DNA of 64,000 nt from Gimesia sp. (lineage in GTDB: Bacteria > Planctomycetota > Planctomycetia > Planctomycetales > Planctomycetaceae), in assembly GCF_040219335.1 (NCBI RefSeq), contig NZ_JAVJSQ010000029.1:434001-498000 (forward strand), given 5' to 3'. The notes under the pieces are model-generated. The model saw only the letters and a list, made by a program, of their open reading frames with translations. It was not told the origin of the DNA and made no database searches. Of the stretch, positions 22,490 through 31,364 are shown one piece after another. Each line of letters begins with the position of its first letter. Within the stretch, counting starts at the first letter, position 1. A program made the translations under genes and the position numbers.

Positions 22490-23914
22490 ATGGCAACCAG
22501 GTTGGATACCAATTCGGAAAATGAAAGCGTTGATATTGGTGAATACCAATACGGGTTTCATGATCCCACCGACAAATATGTATTTACCGGCAAAAAAGGT
22601 TTGAATGCGGAAGTCGTCGCACAGATTTCCGAGATGAAAAACGAACCGGCCTGGATGCGTGAATTTCGTTTGAAGTCATTTGAGATTTTCGAACAGAAAC
22701 CGACACCTGAGTGGGGGGGGAATTTATCTGAGCTGAATTACCAGGACATTCACTATTTCGTCCGCGCCTCGGAAGGGCAGGGACGCAGCTGGGATGAAGT
22801 GCCTGATGACATTCGGAAAACTTACGACCGCCTGGGGATCCCCGAAGCGGAAAAGAAATTCCTCTCGGGAGTCAAGGCACAGTATGAATCCGAAGTGGTA
22901 TATGGAAGCCTCCAGGAAGACCTGGCTAAGCAGGGCGTGATCTTTACCGATACCGATTCGGCACTGCGTGATCATCCCGAGCTGTTGAAAGAATATTTCG
23001 GCACCATCATTCCACCCAATGACAATAAGTATGCTGCTTTGAATTCGGCTGTCTGGTCAGGTGGTTCATTCGTGTATGTGCCGCCCGGAGTTCACATCGA
23101 ATTTCCTCTGCAGGCCTACTTCCGGATTAACTCGGAAAACATGGGGCAGTTTGAGCGGACGCTGGTAATCGTCGATGAAGGGGCTTCCTGCCATTACGTC
23201 GAAGGTTGTACCGCTCCGACTTACAGCTCGGAAAGTCTGCACTCTGCTGTCGTGGAAATCATCGTGAAAAAAGGCGGACGCTTCCGCTATACCACGATTC
23301 AGAACTGGTCGAACAATGTTTATAACCTGGTGACCAAGCGGGCGTTTGCCTATGAAGATTCGCTGATGGAGTGGGTTGACGGTAACCTCGGTTCTAAATT
23401 GACCATGAAATATCCCGCCATCTATCTGATGGGAGAAGGTGCCCGTGGAGAGACTCTCTCTATTGCCTTTGCCGGCAAGGGACAGCATCAGGACGCTGGT
23501 GCGAAAATGGTGCACTGTGCTCCGAATACGTCCAGCCGCATTATTTCCAAGAGTATTTCCAAGGATGGCGGCCGTTCCAGCTATCGTGGTCTGGTGAAGG
23601 TTGATCCTAAAGCGGATCACTGTAAATCCAACGTGGTTTGCGATGCCCTGCTGCTCGATCCGGAAAGCCGTAGTGATACTTATCCTTACATTGAGATCGA
23701 AGACAATGATGTGGCAATCGAGCACGAGGCCAGCGTTTCCAAGATTGGTGAAGAACAGCTGTTCTACCTCATGAGCCGCGGCTTAACCGAGGCGGAAGCA
23801 TCATCCATGATTGTCACTGGATTCATTGAACCTCTCGTTAAAGAATTGCCTATGGAATATGCAGTCGAAATGAACCGACTGATTGAATTACAGATGGAAG
23901 GTTCGATTGGTTAA
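22490..23914 (+). CDS. sufB: Fe-S cluster scaffold protein SufB
   Basis: 474-residue SufB, the scaffold subunit on which Fe-S clusters are built with SufC and SufD. Conserved blocks include KYGF-like [58 protein letters not shown]-type sequence, and the ending [29 protein letters not shown]. The ATG at 22490 has a GGGAGAAG ribosome binding site; the in-frame GTG at 22475 lies upstream of it. Where E. coli has Cys405 this protein has Ser, as in Bacillus-type SufB. A hairpin follows the stop directly. Confidence 0.97.
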   Translation: MATRLDTNSENESVDIGEYQYGFHDPTDKYVFTGKKGLNAEVVAQISEMKNEPAWMREFRLKSFEIFEQKPTPEWGGNLSELNYQDIHYFVRASEGQGRSWDEVPDDIRKTYDRLGIPEAEKKFLSGVKAQYESEVVYGSLQEDLAKQGVIFTDTDSALRDHPELLKEYFGTIIPPNDNKYAALNSAVWSGGSFVYVPPGVHIEFPLQAYFRINSENMGQFERTLVIVDEGASCHYVEGCTAPTYSSESLHSAVVEIIVKKGGRFRYTTIQNWSNNVYNLVTKRAFAYEDSLMEWVDGNLGSKLTMKYPAIYLMGEGARGETLSIAFAGKGQHQDAGAKMVHCAPNTSSRIISKSISKDGGRSSYRGLVKVDPKADHCKSNVVCDALLLDPESRSDTYPYIEIEDNDVAIEHEASVSKIGEEQLFYLMSRGLTEAEASSMIVTGFIEPLVKELPMEYAVEMNRLIELQMEGSIG

Positions 23915-23915
23915 T

Positions 23916-23935
23916 TCCCGAGATAAGTCTCGGGA
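23916..23935 (+). terminator. Hairpin between sufB and sufD
   Basis: An 8-bp perfect stem with a four-base loop begins one base after the sufB stop codon, followed by only three T residues. It could be a partial terminator or an mRNA end stabiliser inside the operon, lowering sufD output relative to sufB. Confidence 0.5.
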
Positions 23936-23985
23936 TTTCAGTTCCATTATTCAAGTCATCAACTGGTTGTCAGCGAGCATGGCCC

Positions 23986-25380
23986 GTGGCCGAATTGACT
24001 CGTACTGATTCCGATATTGAAAGTATAACAGAGAGTACAATGAGCACTCCGTCCGTGAATACGTCTGCTGAAATTCCCGCCGGTTTTGGTGAAGCAGCAT
24101 TTGAAGCATTTCTGGCCACGCGCGACGAGCCGGCCTGGGTTACCGAATCCCGACGTCAGGCATTTCAGCGTTACCGCGAGCTTCTGGAAACGGAACTTGA
24201 TCCGGAAGAGTGGAGACGTGTCGATTTACGTGCCCTGCGTCCGGACCGGTTTCAGCTGTGTACCAGACAGACTGAACAGTCAGTTGCACCGGAAACGGAA
24301 ACACTGCTCACTGGACAGGCTGATTTTGCTGGTCATGTGAAGCACACGGACGGGCAGTTGATCTCCAGCGAAATGTCGGAAGAACTGGCTGCCAAAGGAG
24401 TGATTTTTGGCGACCTGGCGACAGTGGTTCGCGAACATGGCGAATTGATTCAGCCCTATTTTATGACCCGGGCCGTTGACAGTCAGCGGGACCGTTTTTC
24501 CGCATGGCATGCTGCATTCTGGACCGGTGGTACTGTTCTGTATGTGCCTCGTAATGTAGTCGTGGACGCTCCGCTTCACAGTCTGATCACACTTCAAGCT
24601 GACAAGGCGGCTGACCTGAGTCACACGCTGGTCATTTTGGAAGAGGGGGCCTCCGCAACTCTGTTGGAAGAAACCACTTCCGTGAGCGATGATCTGCTCG
24701 GGCTGCATGTGGGGGCCGTTGAACTGCTTCTCGCCAAAGAGGCACGCCTGCGATACGTCCAGTTGCAGAATTGGAATCATAAGGTGTGGCATGTTGCCCA
24801 TCAGGCGGGGCGAGTCGAAAACAACGGCTTCCTGCAGTGGACCGTCGGAGGAATTGGTGCCAAGCTGGCTCACATCCATCAGGATGTCGTTCTGGATGGC
24901 CGCGGCTCAGAAGCTGAAGTCAATGGTGTCACCTTCTCGACTGATAATCAGATCCATTCGTTCTACACACAACAGTCACATAACGCGGCTGAAACACGTT
25001 CTGACCTGCTGTATAAGCAGGTACTGCGGGATCAGGCCCGTTCCATCTGGCGTGGGATGATCCGTGTCGAAAAAGAAGGCCAGCAGACAAACGGCTATCA
25101 ACGTAACGATTCTCTCATGCTTTCGCCCACCTGTCGGGCCGATGCGATTCCAGGGCTGGAGATCGAGGCAGATGATGTACGATGTACACACGGTGCGACG
25201 GCCGGGCGCGTTGATGAAGAGCAGATCTTCTATTGTATGTCACGAGGCATGTCCGAATATGAGGCCATGCATATGATCGTGGAAGGGTTTTTCCAGACCG
25301 TATTCGATCGAATCCCTGTCGAGGCCGTCCGTGAGACGCTGAATCAGGCGATTATCAAAAAATTAGGTTTTGGTCGGTAA
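23986..25380 (+). CDS. sufD: Fe-S cluster assembly protein SufD
   Basis: 464-residue SufD, partner of SufB and SufC, needed for iron entry into the scaffold. The N-terminal helical region contains RDEPAWVTESRRQAFQRY. The beta-helix core shows WTGGTVLYVPRNVVVDAPLH and VILEEGASATLLEE. The end reads DVRCTHGATAGRVDEEQIFYCMSRGMSE, where the His corresponds to functionally important His360 of E. coli SufD. Start: GTG at 23986 or ATG at 24040; the region between is Ser/Thr-rich and not conserved-looking. It sits 36 bases before the Rieske gene. Confidence 0.94.
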   Translation: MAELTRTDSDIESITESTMSTPSVNTSAEIPAGFGEAAFEAFLATRDEPAWVTESRRQAFQRYRELLETELDPEEWRRVDLRALRPDRFQLCTRQTEQSVAPETETLLTGQADFAGHVKHTDGQLISSEMSEELAAKGVIFGDLATVVREHGELIQPYFMTRAVDSQRDRFSAWHAAFWTGGTVLYVPRNVVVDAPLHSLITLQADKAADLSHTLVILEEGASATLLEETTSVSDDLLGLHVGAVELLLAKEARLRYVQLQNWNHKVWHVAHQAGRVENNGFLQWTVGGIGAKLAHIHQDVVLDGRGSEAEVNGVTFSTDNQIHSFYTQQSHNAAETRSDLLYKQVLRDQARSIWRGMIRVEKEGQQTNGYQRNDSLMLSPTCRADAIPGLEIEADDVRCTHGATAGRVDEEQIFYCMSRGMSEYEAMHMIVEGFFQTVFDRIPVEAVRETLNQAIIKKLGFGR

Positions 25381-25416
25381 ATTTTCACTGGATACAGACA
25401 ATAGAGTAATAGACAA

Positions 25417-25728
25417 ATGCTCGACTTTGAAGAAATCGCATCCATTGACGATTTTCAGGATGCTGACCGTCTGGAAGTATTCGTAGAAGATACTCCCGTG
25501 CTGCTGATTCGTGCGGGGGACCAGTACTTCGCGATTGAAGATGTGTGTACGCATGATGGTCAGCCATTGACTGATGGGTGTATTGAAGAGGGGGCGATCG
25601 TTTGTCCCCGCCATGGTGCTCGGTTTGATTTACAGACCGGTAAGGCACTCTGTATGCCTGCCACCAAGCCCGTACGTACATTTGAGGTAGAAGTCAGAGA
25701 TCATAAGATTTTTGCTAGACCTAACTAA
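25417..25728 (+). CDS. Rieske [2Fe-2S] ferredoxin
   Basis: 103-residue soluble Rieske ferredoxin of the BphF/NirD-like type. Cluster ligands are in CTHDG (Cys44, His46) and CPRHG (Cys63, His66), with hallmark DVCTHDGQPLTDG and ARFDLQTGKAL. It carries electrons, probably to a redox step of cluster building or repair; that role is inferred only from its place directly after sufD. In many suf operons a cysteine desulfurase gene (sufS) is at this place; none is present here. Confidence 0.95.
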   Translation: MLDFEEIASIDDFQDADRLEVFVEDTPVLLIRAGDQYFAIEDVCTHDGQPLTDGCIEEGAIVCPRHGARFDLQTGKALCMPATKPVRTFEVEVRDHKIFARPN

Positions 25729-25940
25729 AGACTTCTTGTGCGTATTTTATCGGGCTTTTTCAGGTCGTATTCAATTAAAGCAAGAACTAATGCCTCTTTG
25801 AGGCTGTATTCTAATAATCATATTATTAAGCAGAATTACTGAGTTTTCTTCGCAAACTTGTAAGGTTCTGTTTGGTATCAGGTAAATTTAATAAGTGATC
25901 GAAACAGGGCGTCATCACTTTCAAGAGGAGAAGCAGAACC

Positions 25941-26327
25941 ATGTCCGATGAATCCAGAGACGAGACTGGAGAAAAGAAAGAAGAGAATCAGCTACCGGTA
26001 TTCTCTGCATTCAAAGGGGTCGGCGGCGATGATGCGCTGGTTGAAGCGTTGAAGCAGGTCATTGATCCCGAATTAAACATCAATATCGTGGATCTGGGAC
26101 TCGTTTATGAAATTCTTCGGTCGGAAGAAGATCCGTCCAAGGTCACGGTTTCTATGACGTTAACCAGTCCTGCCTGTCCTGCCGGTCCACAGATTATCAC
26201 GCAGGCCAAGATGGCGCTGGAGAGAGTGGATGATGTGAATGAAGCAACCATCCAACTGACAATGACTCCGCCCTGGTCGCCTGACTTGATGACCGACGAC
26301 GCCCGAGATGAACTGGGGATTTTCTAG
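25941..26327 (+). CDS. sufT: SufT/MIP18-family Fe-S assembly factor (DUF59)
   Basis: 128-residue DUF59 protein. The domain starts after a 25-residue acidic leader and has VIDPELNINIVDLGLVYEI (the DPE motif at 42-44) and SPACPAGP with the conserved reactive Cys79. SufT-type proteins help in maturation of Fe-S enzymes. ATG at 25941 with a strong AGAGGAG ribosome binding site. A 212-base gap separates it from the Rieske gene, so it may have its own promoter while belonging functionally to the suf group. A PaaD-like role is less likely because no phenylacetate genes are present. Confidence 0.9.
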   Translation: MSDESRDETGEKKEENQLPVFSAFKGVGGDDALVEALKQVIDPELNINIVDLGLVYEILRSEEDPSKVTVSMTLTSPACPAGPQIITQAKMALERVDDVNEATIQLTMTPPWSPDLMTDDARDELGIF

Positions 26328-26344
26328 ACGCGATGTTTGGCGAC

Positions 26345-26371
26345 GAATGGCTGAATGCTCGCCAGCCATTC
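26345..26371. terminator. Hairpin between convergent sufT and gatB
   Basis: A 9-bp perfect stem (26345-26353 with 26363-26371, 9-base loop) lies 17 bases past the sufT stop, in the gap between two converging genes. No T-run follows on either strand, so it may be a weak or factor-dependent terminator serving sufT, gatB or both. Confidence 0.45.
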
Positions 26372-26419
26372 CTGTTGCCTGTCTGAACGATGCCGCCGCT
26401 CGTTTGGATATAGCCGTGT

Positions 26420-27898
26420 TCAGCTCATTTTCTTGATCAGGAGTTCTCTGACAACTTTTGCATCAGCTCCTTTGATTTCCCGCATTACCTGGCCAATCAA
26501 CGCTCCGACCGCAGCCTGTTTGCCGCTCTGGAAGTCGGCGACTGCTTTCTCGTTTTTCGCGACAACAGCCTCGACGATCGCTTCCAGTTCTCCGGTATCT
26601 GATACCAGGCCCAAGCCTTTTTCATCAATCACAGCCTGAATTCTCTCGACGCTTGCGGCGTCTTCTTCCAGCAGGACCTGAAATACGGTGCGGGCACTTT
26701 TGATTGTGATCTCACTGGCTTCGACCTTCTGGAGTAAGGCTGCCAGCACTTCAGGGCGGATGGGGAAGTCAGCGATCTGACAGCTCCGCTCGTTTAATTC
26801 CCGCTGAACGTCCTGAGTGACCCAGTTCGCTGCCTGTTTACCGTTGCCACATCCCTGGGCTACCGTCTCAAAATAGTCTGCAACAGCAAGCCCCTGGTCG
26901 ATGATGACTGCAGCGTCGTAGGTAGAAAGCCCATAGTCGGCTTCGAAGCGGTTTCTGCGGTTCGCGGGGCGTTCGCAAAGTTCGTTCATAACTTCTTCGC
27001 GTTCCGCATCGGTTACCGTAACCGGGGCCAGATCGGGATCCGGGAAGTAGCGATAGTCGGCTGCTTCTTCTTTGCCGCGCTGACCCAGTGTAACCCCTCG
27101 GTCTGCGTCCCAGCCCCGAGTTTCTTTGGGGACGTCTTTTATGCTCTGGCCTGTCTTCTGCCATTCTTCCCACTGGCGTCTGACTTCGTACTCGATCGCC
27201 TGTTCGACCCCTCGGAAGCTGTTGAGGTTTTTGATTTCGACAATTGGCGTGGCGATCGCATCGCCGTTTTCCTGGTGGATGTGCAGGTTCACGTTGGCAT
27301 CACAGCGCAGGCTCCCTTCCTGCATATTACAGTCGGAGACGTCAATGTAAGTCAGGAGCAGTTTCAGTTCTTCCAGGTATTTACGTGCTTCCTGTGCCGA
27401 ACGCAGATCGGGTTCGGAAACAATCTCCACCAGGGGAGTACCACACCGGTTGAGGTCGACTTTACTGTCCTGGCCCCTTCCTGATTCATCGTGACTGTTT
27501 TTTCCGGCATCTTCTTCGAGGTGGGCACGGATGATGCCCACTTTTTTCGTTTCACAAGTTTCCGGATCGATTTCGATTTCCAGCCAGCCATTCTGGCTCA
27601 TGGGGAGATCGTACTGGCTGATCTGATAGGCTTTGGGCAGGTCTGGATAATAATACTGTTTACGGTCCCATTTGGTGAAGGATGGGATTTCACAGTTGAT
27701 GGCCAGACCGGTTTTCATGCCTAAGCGAAATGCTTCACGGTTCAGCACTGGTAGTGCGCCGGGCAATCCCAGGCAGACAGGGCAGGTCTGTGTGTTGGGC
27801 TGGTCCGGGTTAAACTTCGTAGAGCAACCGCAGAAAAGTTTGGTTCTGGTCTGTAACTGCACGTGGACTTCAAGACCGATAATCACCGTATAGTCCAT
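26420..27898 (-). CDS. gatB: Asp-tRNA(Asn)/Glu-tRNA(Gln) amidotransferase subunit B
   Basis: 492-residue GatB, the kinase/amidating subunit of the GatCAB complex that turns mischarged Glu-tRNA(Gln) or Asp-tRNA(Asn) into the correct aminoacyl-tRNA. N-terminal [17 protein letters not shown] with the zinc-binding cysteines (CGCS and CPVCLG), the [17 protein letters not shown] block and a C-terminal YqeY-like tail ([21 protein letters not shown]). Last gene of the rpmB-gatC-gatA-gatB run; 78 bases after gatA. ATG at 27896-27898. Confidence 0.97.
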   Translation of the reverse strand: MDYTVIIGLEVHVQLQTRTKLFCGCSTKFNPDQPNTQTCPVCLGLPGALPVLNREAFRLGMKTGLAINCEIPSFTKWDRKQYYYPDLPKAYQISQYDLPMSQNGWLEIEIDPETCETKKVGIIRAHLEEDAGKNSHDESGRGQDSKVDLNRCGTPLVEIVSEPDLRSAQEARKYLEELKLLLTYIDVSDCNMQEGSLRCDANVNLHIHQENGDAIATPIVEIKNLNSFRGVEQAIEYEVRRQWEEWQKTGQSIKDVPKETRGWDADRGVTLGQRGKEEAADYRYFPDPDLAPVTVTDAEREEVMNELCERPANRRNRFEADYGLSTYDAAVIIDQGLAVADYFETVAQGCGNGKQAANWVTQDVQRELNERSCQIADFPIRPEVLAALLQKVEASEITIKSARTVFQVLLEEDAASVERIQAVIDEKGLGLVSDTGELEAIVEAVVAKNEKAVADFQSGKQAAVGALIGQVMREIKGADAKVVRELLIKKMS

Positions 27899-27976
27899 GA
27901 TGTCACGCTACCCTTTATATCAATGTCTGAGAAATTCAAAATTCGTATTGTCTGGTTTGCCAATAGTTGTTGCGGG

Positions 27977-29434
27977 TCAGGCTGGTCGTCGCTGGTGCCA
28001 GTCTGTTTCCCGTTCGAACATGCGGGCAGCTCGCAGGAGCCGCTCTTCTTCCAGCGGCGGTGCGAGCAGTTGCAGTCCAATTGGTAGCTGGTCCTGGCTC
28101 ATGCCTGCGGGAATGGAAATGCCGGGAACTCCTGACAGGTTGGCACTGGTGGTGAAAATGTCAGCCAAATACATTGCCAATGGGTCATCGATCAGTTCGC
28201 CAATCTTGAAGGCCGGAGTGGGAGTGACCGGCGTGGCAATAATGTCAACATTCTGGAACGCCTGTTCGAAGTCATTGCGGATCAGGCGTCTGACTTTGAG
28301 TGCCTTGAGGTAATAGGCATCGTAATAGCCTGATGACAGGGCATAAGTCCCCAGCATGATCCGGCGTTTCACTTCGTCACCAAATGCTTCTCCCCGACTG
28401 GCGGCATACATGTCGACCATGTCTTCAAACTGGTCAGCGCGACGCCCGTAGTGCACCCCGTCATACCGGGCGAGGTTACTTGAGGCTTCTGAAGGGGCAA
28501 TAATGTAATAGGTGGCAACGCAGTATTTCGCGTGTGGTAATTCAATCGGAATCAGTTCCGCGCCCAGAGATTTATAAACATCCAGAGCCGCCTGCGTGGC
28601 TGCTTTGACCTCTTGGTTCAGGCCCTCGACATGTTGATCTTCCAAATAGCCGACTTTGAGGTTTTCCAGTGGCTGTTCCAGGTTTGTCGTATACTCGGGG
28701 ACGGGGGAGTCCAGGCTGGTAGTATCCCGCTGATCTTTTCCTGCAATCACTTCCAGCAGCAGGGCAGCGTCAGTGACGTCTCGTGAAAAGGGGCCGATCT
28801 GGTCGAGTGAGCTGGCGAATGCGACCAGGCCATAACGGGAGACGCGGCCATATGTTGGCTTCAATCCCACAACCCCACAAAAGCTGGCTGGCTGACGAAT
28901 TGAACCACCGGTGTCGCTGCCCAGCGATAGAGGACTGAACCCGGCAGCAACCGCAGCAGCAGAACCACCGCTGGATCCCCCGGCGGCGTGAGCTGTGTTC
29001 CAGGGGTTGGCGGTCGTTTTAAAAGCGGAGTTTTCGGTTGAAGAACCCATGGCGAATTCATCGAGGTTGGTTTTGCCAATCAGAATGGCGTCAGCAGCTT
29101 TGAGTTGCTCGACGATGTGAGCATCATAGGGTGGCTGAAACTGTTCCAGCATCCGACTGGCACACGTTGTGGCGCTCCCCTTTGAGCAGATGTTGTCTTT
29201 AACTGCGACCGGGATCCCCGCCAGCTTTCCCAGCGGTTCACCTGCCTGACGTTTGCGGTCCACTTCGCGAGCTGCATTCAAAGCGGCTTCCTGCTGGATA
29301 GAAAGGAATGCATTGATTTCACGATCGCGCTGAGAAATCGCTTCCAGGCAGGCGGCGGTGATCGCTTCGCTCGTGAGTTCTCCCGCGTTCATTTTTGCCA
29401 GCAGAGCGCTGGCAGTGGCTGACGTGATTGACAT
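27977..29434 (-). CDS. gatA: Aspartyl/glutamyl-tRNA amidotransferase subunit A
   Basis: 485-residue amidase subunit of GatCAB, producing ammonia from glutamine. The Lys-cisSer-Ser catalytic set is visible in GIPVAVKDNICSKG, GSSGGSAAAVAAG and SDTGGSIRQPASFCG. The ATG at 29432-29434 (MSITSATASAL) was chosen since the frame upstream to 29524 runs through the gatC-gatA gap and is not family-like. A hairpin lies in that gap about 30 bases before the start, so gatA may be translated from a partly attenuated message. Confidence 0.96.
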   Translation of the reverse strand: MSITSATASALLAKMNAGELTSEAITAACLEAISQRDREINAFLSIQQEAALNAAREVDRKRQAGEPLGKLAGIPVAVKDNICSKGSATTCASRMLEQFQPPYDAHIVEQLKAADAILIGKTNLDEFAMGSSTENSAFKTTANPWNTAHAAGGSSGGSAAAVAAGFSPLSLGSDTGGSIRQPASFCGVVGLKPTYGRVSRYGLVAFASSLDQIGPFSRDVTDAALLLEVIAGKDQRDTTSLDSPVPEYTTNLEQPLENLKVGYLEDQHVEGLNQEVKAATQAALDVYKSLGAELIPIELPHAKYCVATYYIIAPSEASSNLARYDGVHYGRRADQFEDMVDMYAASRGEAFGDEVKRRIMLGTYALSSGYYDAYYLKALKVRRLIRNDFEQAFQNVDIIATPVTPTPAFKIGELIDDPLAMYLADIFTTSANLSGVPGISIPAGMSQDQLPIGLQLLAPPLEEERLLRAARMFERETDWHQRRPA

Positions 29435-29463
29435 GGGATGTTCGGTCTCCCTGAAAGTTGGAA

Positions 29464-29491
29464 AGGCCCGACTTGTCAGCAAGTCGGGCCT
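29464..29491 (-). terminator. Hairpin between gatC and gatA
   Basis: An 11-bp perfect GC-rich stem (29464-29474 with 29481-29491, 6-base loop). On the minus strand it is followed by TTTCC only. It sits inside the gat operon 45 bases past the gatC stop, so it is read as a leaky terminator or processing site rather than a full stop. Confidence 0.55.
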
Positions 29492-29536
29492 GGAGATGAT
29501 TGCTTTGATGTACTCAATGTTCAAGCCGCCGGCCGA

Positions 29537-29827
29537 TTACAGGATCGCGGGTACGAGGAAGTACTTTCCATCGGTCTGGGGAGCATTGGACAGTGCCTGT
29601 TCCCGGGGCAGGCTTTCGCGAAGTTCGTCTTCCCGAAAGACGTTGGAGATCTCGATTGCATGCGCCATCGGCTCGACAGACGATGTATCCAACTCATCCA
29701 GCATGGCGATGTATTTCAGGACGGACCCCATCTGTGTTCCCAAGGCCTCCAGCTCTGTTTCGGAGAGCTTCAGGCGGGAAAGGCTCGCCACTTTTCCAAC
29801 TTCTTCACGGTTGAGTTGCGTGCTCAT
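29537..29827 (-). CDS. gatC: Aspartyl/glutamyl-tRNA amidotransferase subunit C
   Basis: 96-residue GatC, the small belt subunit that stabilises GatA on GatB. Typical features: REEVGKVASLSRLKLSETEL at the start, YIAMLDELDTSSVEPMAHA in the middle and LRESLPREQALSNAPQTDGKYF-type ending. Normal length for the family. It lies 28 bases after rpmB and 102 bases before gatA. Confidence 0.95.
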   Translation of the reverse strand: MSTQLNREEVGKVASLSRLKLSETELEALGTQMGSVLKYIAMLDELDTSSVEPMAHAIEISNVFREDELRESLPREQALSNAPQTDGKYFLVPAIL

Positions 29828-29855
29828 CGTGTGTGGCTTTCAGCAGAAGGGCCTG

Positions 29856-30116
29856 TTAGGTGGCAGGCAGGCTGAATGGCTTACGAGCGACGGCTTTGGT
29901 CACTTTGCCAGAGCGGATGCACTGAGTGCAGACCCGCTGTGTCTGTACGCTGCCACCAACCTGAACCCGGATTTTCTGCAGGTTCGGACGGAATACGCGC
30001 TTCGAAACACCGGTTGTCTGACGACCGTTACCACCCAGATACTTATATTTACCACGCTGGCGAACGCGATTACCGATTACGGGAGTTTTGCCACAGGCAT
30101 CACACTTTTGACCCAT
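29856..30116 (-). CDS. rpmB: 50S ribosomal protein L28
   Basis: 86-residue L28 of the large ribosomal subunit. MGQKCDACGKTPVIGNRV and the RRFRPNLQ-like KRVFRPNLQKIRV block are diagnostic. Two CxxC pairs (CDAC and CTQC) make it the zinc-binding (C+) form. It heads the gatCAB genes; the usual partner rpmG is not present. ATG at 30114-30116. Confidence 0.95.
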   Translation of the reverse strand: MGQKCDACGKTPVIGNRVRQRGKYKYLGGNGRQTTGVSKRVFRPNLQKIRVQVGGSVQTQRVCTQCIRSGKVTKAVARKPFSLPAT

Positions 30117-30591
30117 TTGTACACTCTTTGTCTATCTAGTGGGTTCTGAAATTATTCAGCTCGAGCTGATTTCAATTGACGTAAAGCGACCGCAGACGAA
30201 TAGATTCGGCCATTTGAAGAACCCAATAGTATATTTGCCCGGTCTGAGAATGCAACCGATGCTGCTGACTTATCATTTACTGCACCGGGAAAAATTGAAA
30301 AATGTGTCCCCAAAATGATTCTGGAGAATTGAAAATTGTACTATTGGGGACAGTTTTTTTGAAATTCGCCCCCATCGCATTCATGACCAGCAGGAATTGA
30401 AAATGTGGTAAGTCACTATGGGAAAGTGAGTTACGGAAAATGTGAAAAGGAATCTCTGTGATTGGCACGCGAATCGCATTTGTCTTTATGGCATGAGACA
30501 TGAGTCGCTTGTGGACAAGTCGACTTTGACTCAGGTAAACCAAACTATGACAACCAGATTCAGTTTAAATAATAAGTAAGGAGTGATGATC
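30117..30591. other. Divergent rpmB-csrA intergenic region with repeat-like element
   Basis: A 475-base gap holding the rpmB promoter side, a spaced inverted repeat at 30305-30360 (separate entry) and the csrA leader. The leader ends in a strong AAGGAG (30578-30583) 8 bases before the csrA ATG. No ORF is supported. Confidence 0.5.
30305..30360. repeat. Spaced inverted repeat, possible REP/RAYT-type remnant
   Basis: TGTCCCCA (30305-30312) and its exact complement TGGGGACA (30345-30352) are separated by 32 bases that include ATTCTGGAGAAT and AAAATTGTAC, and are followed by seven T residues. GTGTCCCC...GGGGACA ends with AATTGTAC-like interiors occur in short repeats tied to REP-associated tyrosine transposases; this comparison is from memory. 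No gene upstream would need a terminator here. Confidence 0.4.
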
Positions 30592-30867
30592 ATGCTGGTT
30601 TTGACACGGAAGTTGGCTGAAGGAATCCGAATTGGTGACGACATCCTGGTGAAAGTGATTCGGACGGGAAAAGGTTCCATCAAAATCGGCATTGATGCAC
30701 CCGACGACATGCGTGTGGTTCGTGCAGAACTGCTTGACGAGGAAATGGAGATTGAGAGCAAGCCGGTCGTCAAAAGCCTGGGAAAGCATCAGGACAGCGA
30801 CGGCCTGTCTGAGACCAATACCCTGGGGACGCTGTCTGTCGTCGAGGCAGCCCGTCTGGTTTGTTAA
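30592..30867 (+). CDS. csrA: Carbon storage regulator CsrA
   Basis: 91-residue RNA-binding translational regulator. MLVLTRKLAEGIRIGDDI and VKVIRTGKGSIKIGIDAP are diagnostic; CsrA dimers bind GGA motifs in mRNA leaders. The ATG at 30592 gives the canonical N-terminus and sits 8 bases after AAGGAG. After the core (about residue 55) there is an extra 30-residue tail (ESKPVVKSLGKHQDSDGLSE) not found in short enterobacterial CsrA. The flagellar genes that often adjoin csrA are absent here. Confidence 0.95.
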   Translation: MLVLTRKLAEGIRIGDDILVKVIRTGKGSIKIGIDAPDDMRVVRAELLDEEMEIESKPVVKSLGKHQDSDGLSETNTLGTLSVVEAARLVC

Positions 30868-31124
30868 TCCATGAACAGATCGCTGCTGACATGGCATTGC
30901 CCAGGGGGGGATTTTTACCAGGGTGGTTGTGTTCCGAGGAGTCAAGGCAGCTCTGACGAGTAGTAGCGATGCGGTGAGGAAGAGATGTACGACGAAGCAG
31001 GGGACTGTCGTGACAGGAGTGGCTTGGATGGGTTGTTAACGTGAAGTGACAAGTTATTCCGGTTGACTGCAGCTCTTTGCGGGCAGGAAATGATCGAATC
31101 CTGATGGTTTTCTGTGTTGTCATT

Positions 31125-31206
31125 AATTACCGGGTGTTCCAATCTGATGGTCAGTGTGTATGTGGGGTAGGTTGACTGTCATTTGAAGAACACCCGGTAA
31201 TTTTTT
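31125..31206. repeat. 15-bp perfect inverted repeat around 48 bases, T-run after it
   Basis: Left arm 31125-31139 and right arm 31188-31202 are perfect complements over 15 bases (core TTACCGGGTGTTC). A run of six T follows (31201-31206). This could be a long-loop terminator of csrA or the ends of a miniature mobile element; the arms are longer than a usual terminator stem. Confidence 0.55.
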
Positions 31207-31249
31207 GCGCGCTGGAAAAATAGAGAACAGCTGCCTGGTGGACGCTCCC

Positions 31250-31274
31250 TGCCAATCGCGATTGACGATTGGCA
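31250..31274 (+). repeat. 9-bp stem hairpin upstream of solA
   Basis: TGCCAATCG (31250-31258) pairs with CGATTGGCA (31266-31274) across a 7-base loop. It lies about 90 bases before the solA start, in the likely leader or promoter region, and could be an operator or RNA hairpin. Confidence 0.45.
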
Positions 31275-31364
31275 TCTCGAGTGATCATAATCAAATAGAG
31301 GGGTTGAGATGCGCTGTAGAACTCATTCACCACTTATCTGACATTAGAAAAGGCGGATTCCGCG

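Larger units (their letters stand above)
30868..31364. other. csrA-solA gap with nested inverted repeats
   Basis: A 497-base gap containing two inverted repeats (31125-31206 and 31250-31274). No ORF is supported. The first repeat, with its T-run, may end the csrA transcript, 258 bases after the stop. Confidence 0.5.

Noticed and set aside
30868-31140. Several GGA triplets after csrA, considered as a CsrA-titrating RNA
   Set aside because: The number is close to chance for G-rich DNA and the GGAs are not set in a clear series of hairpin loops.
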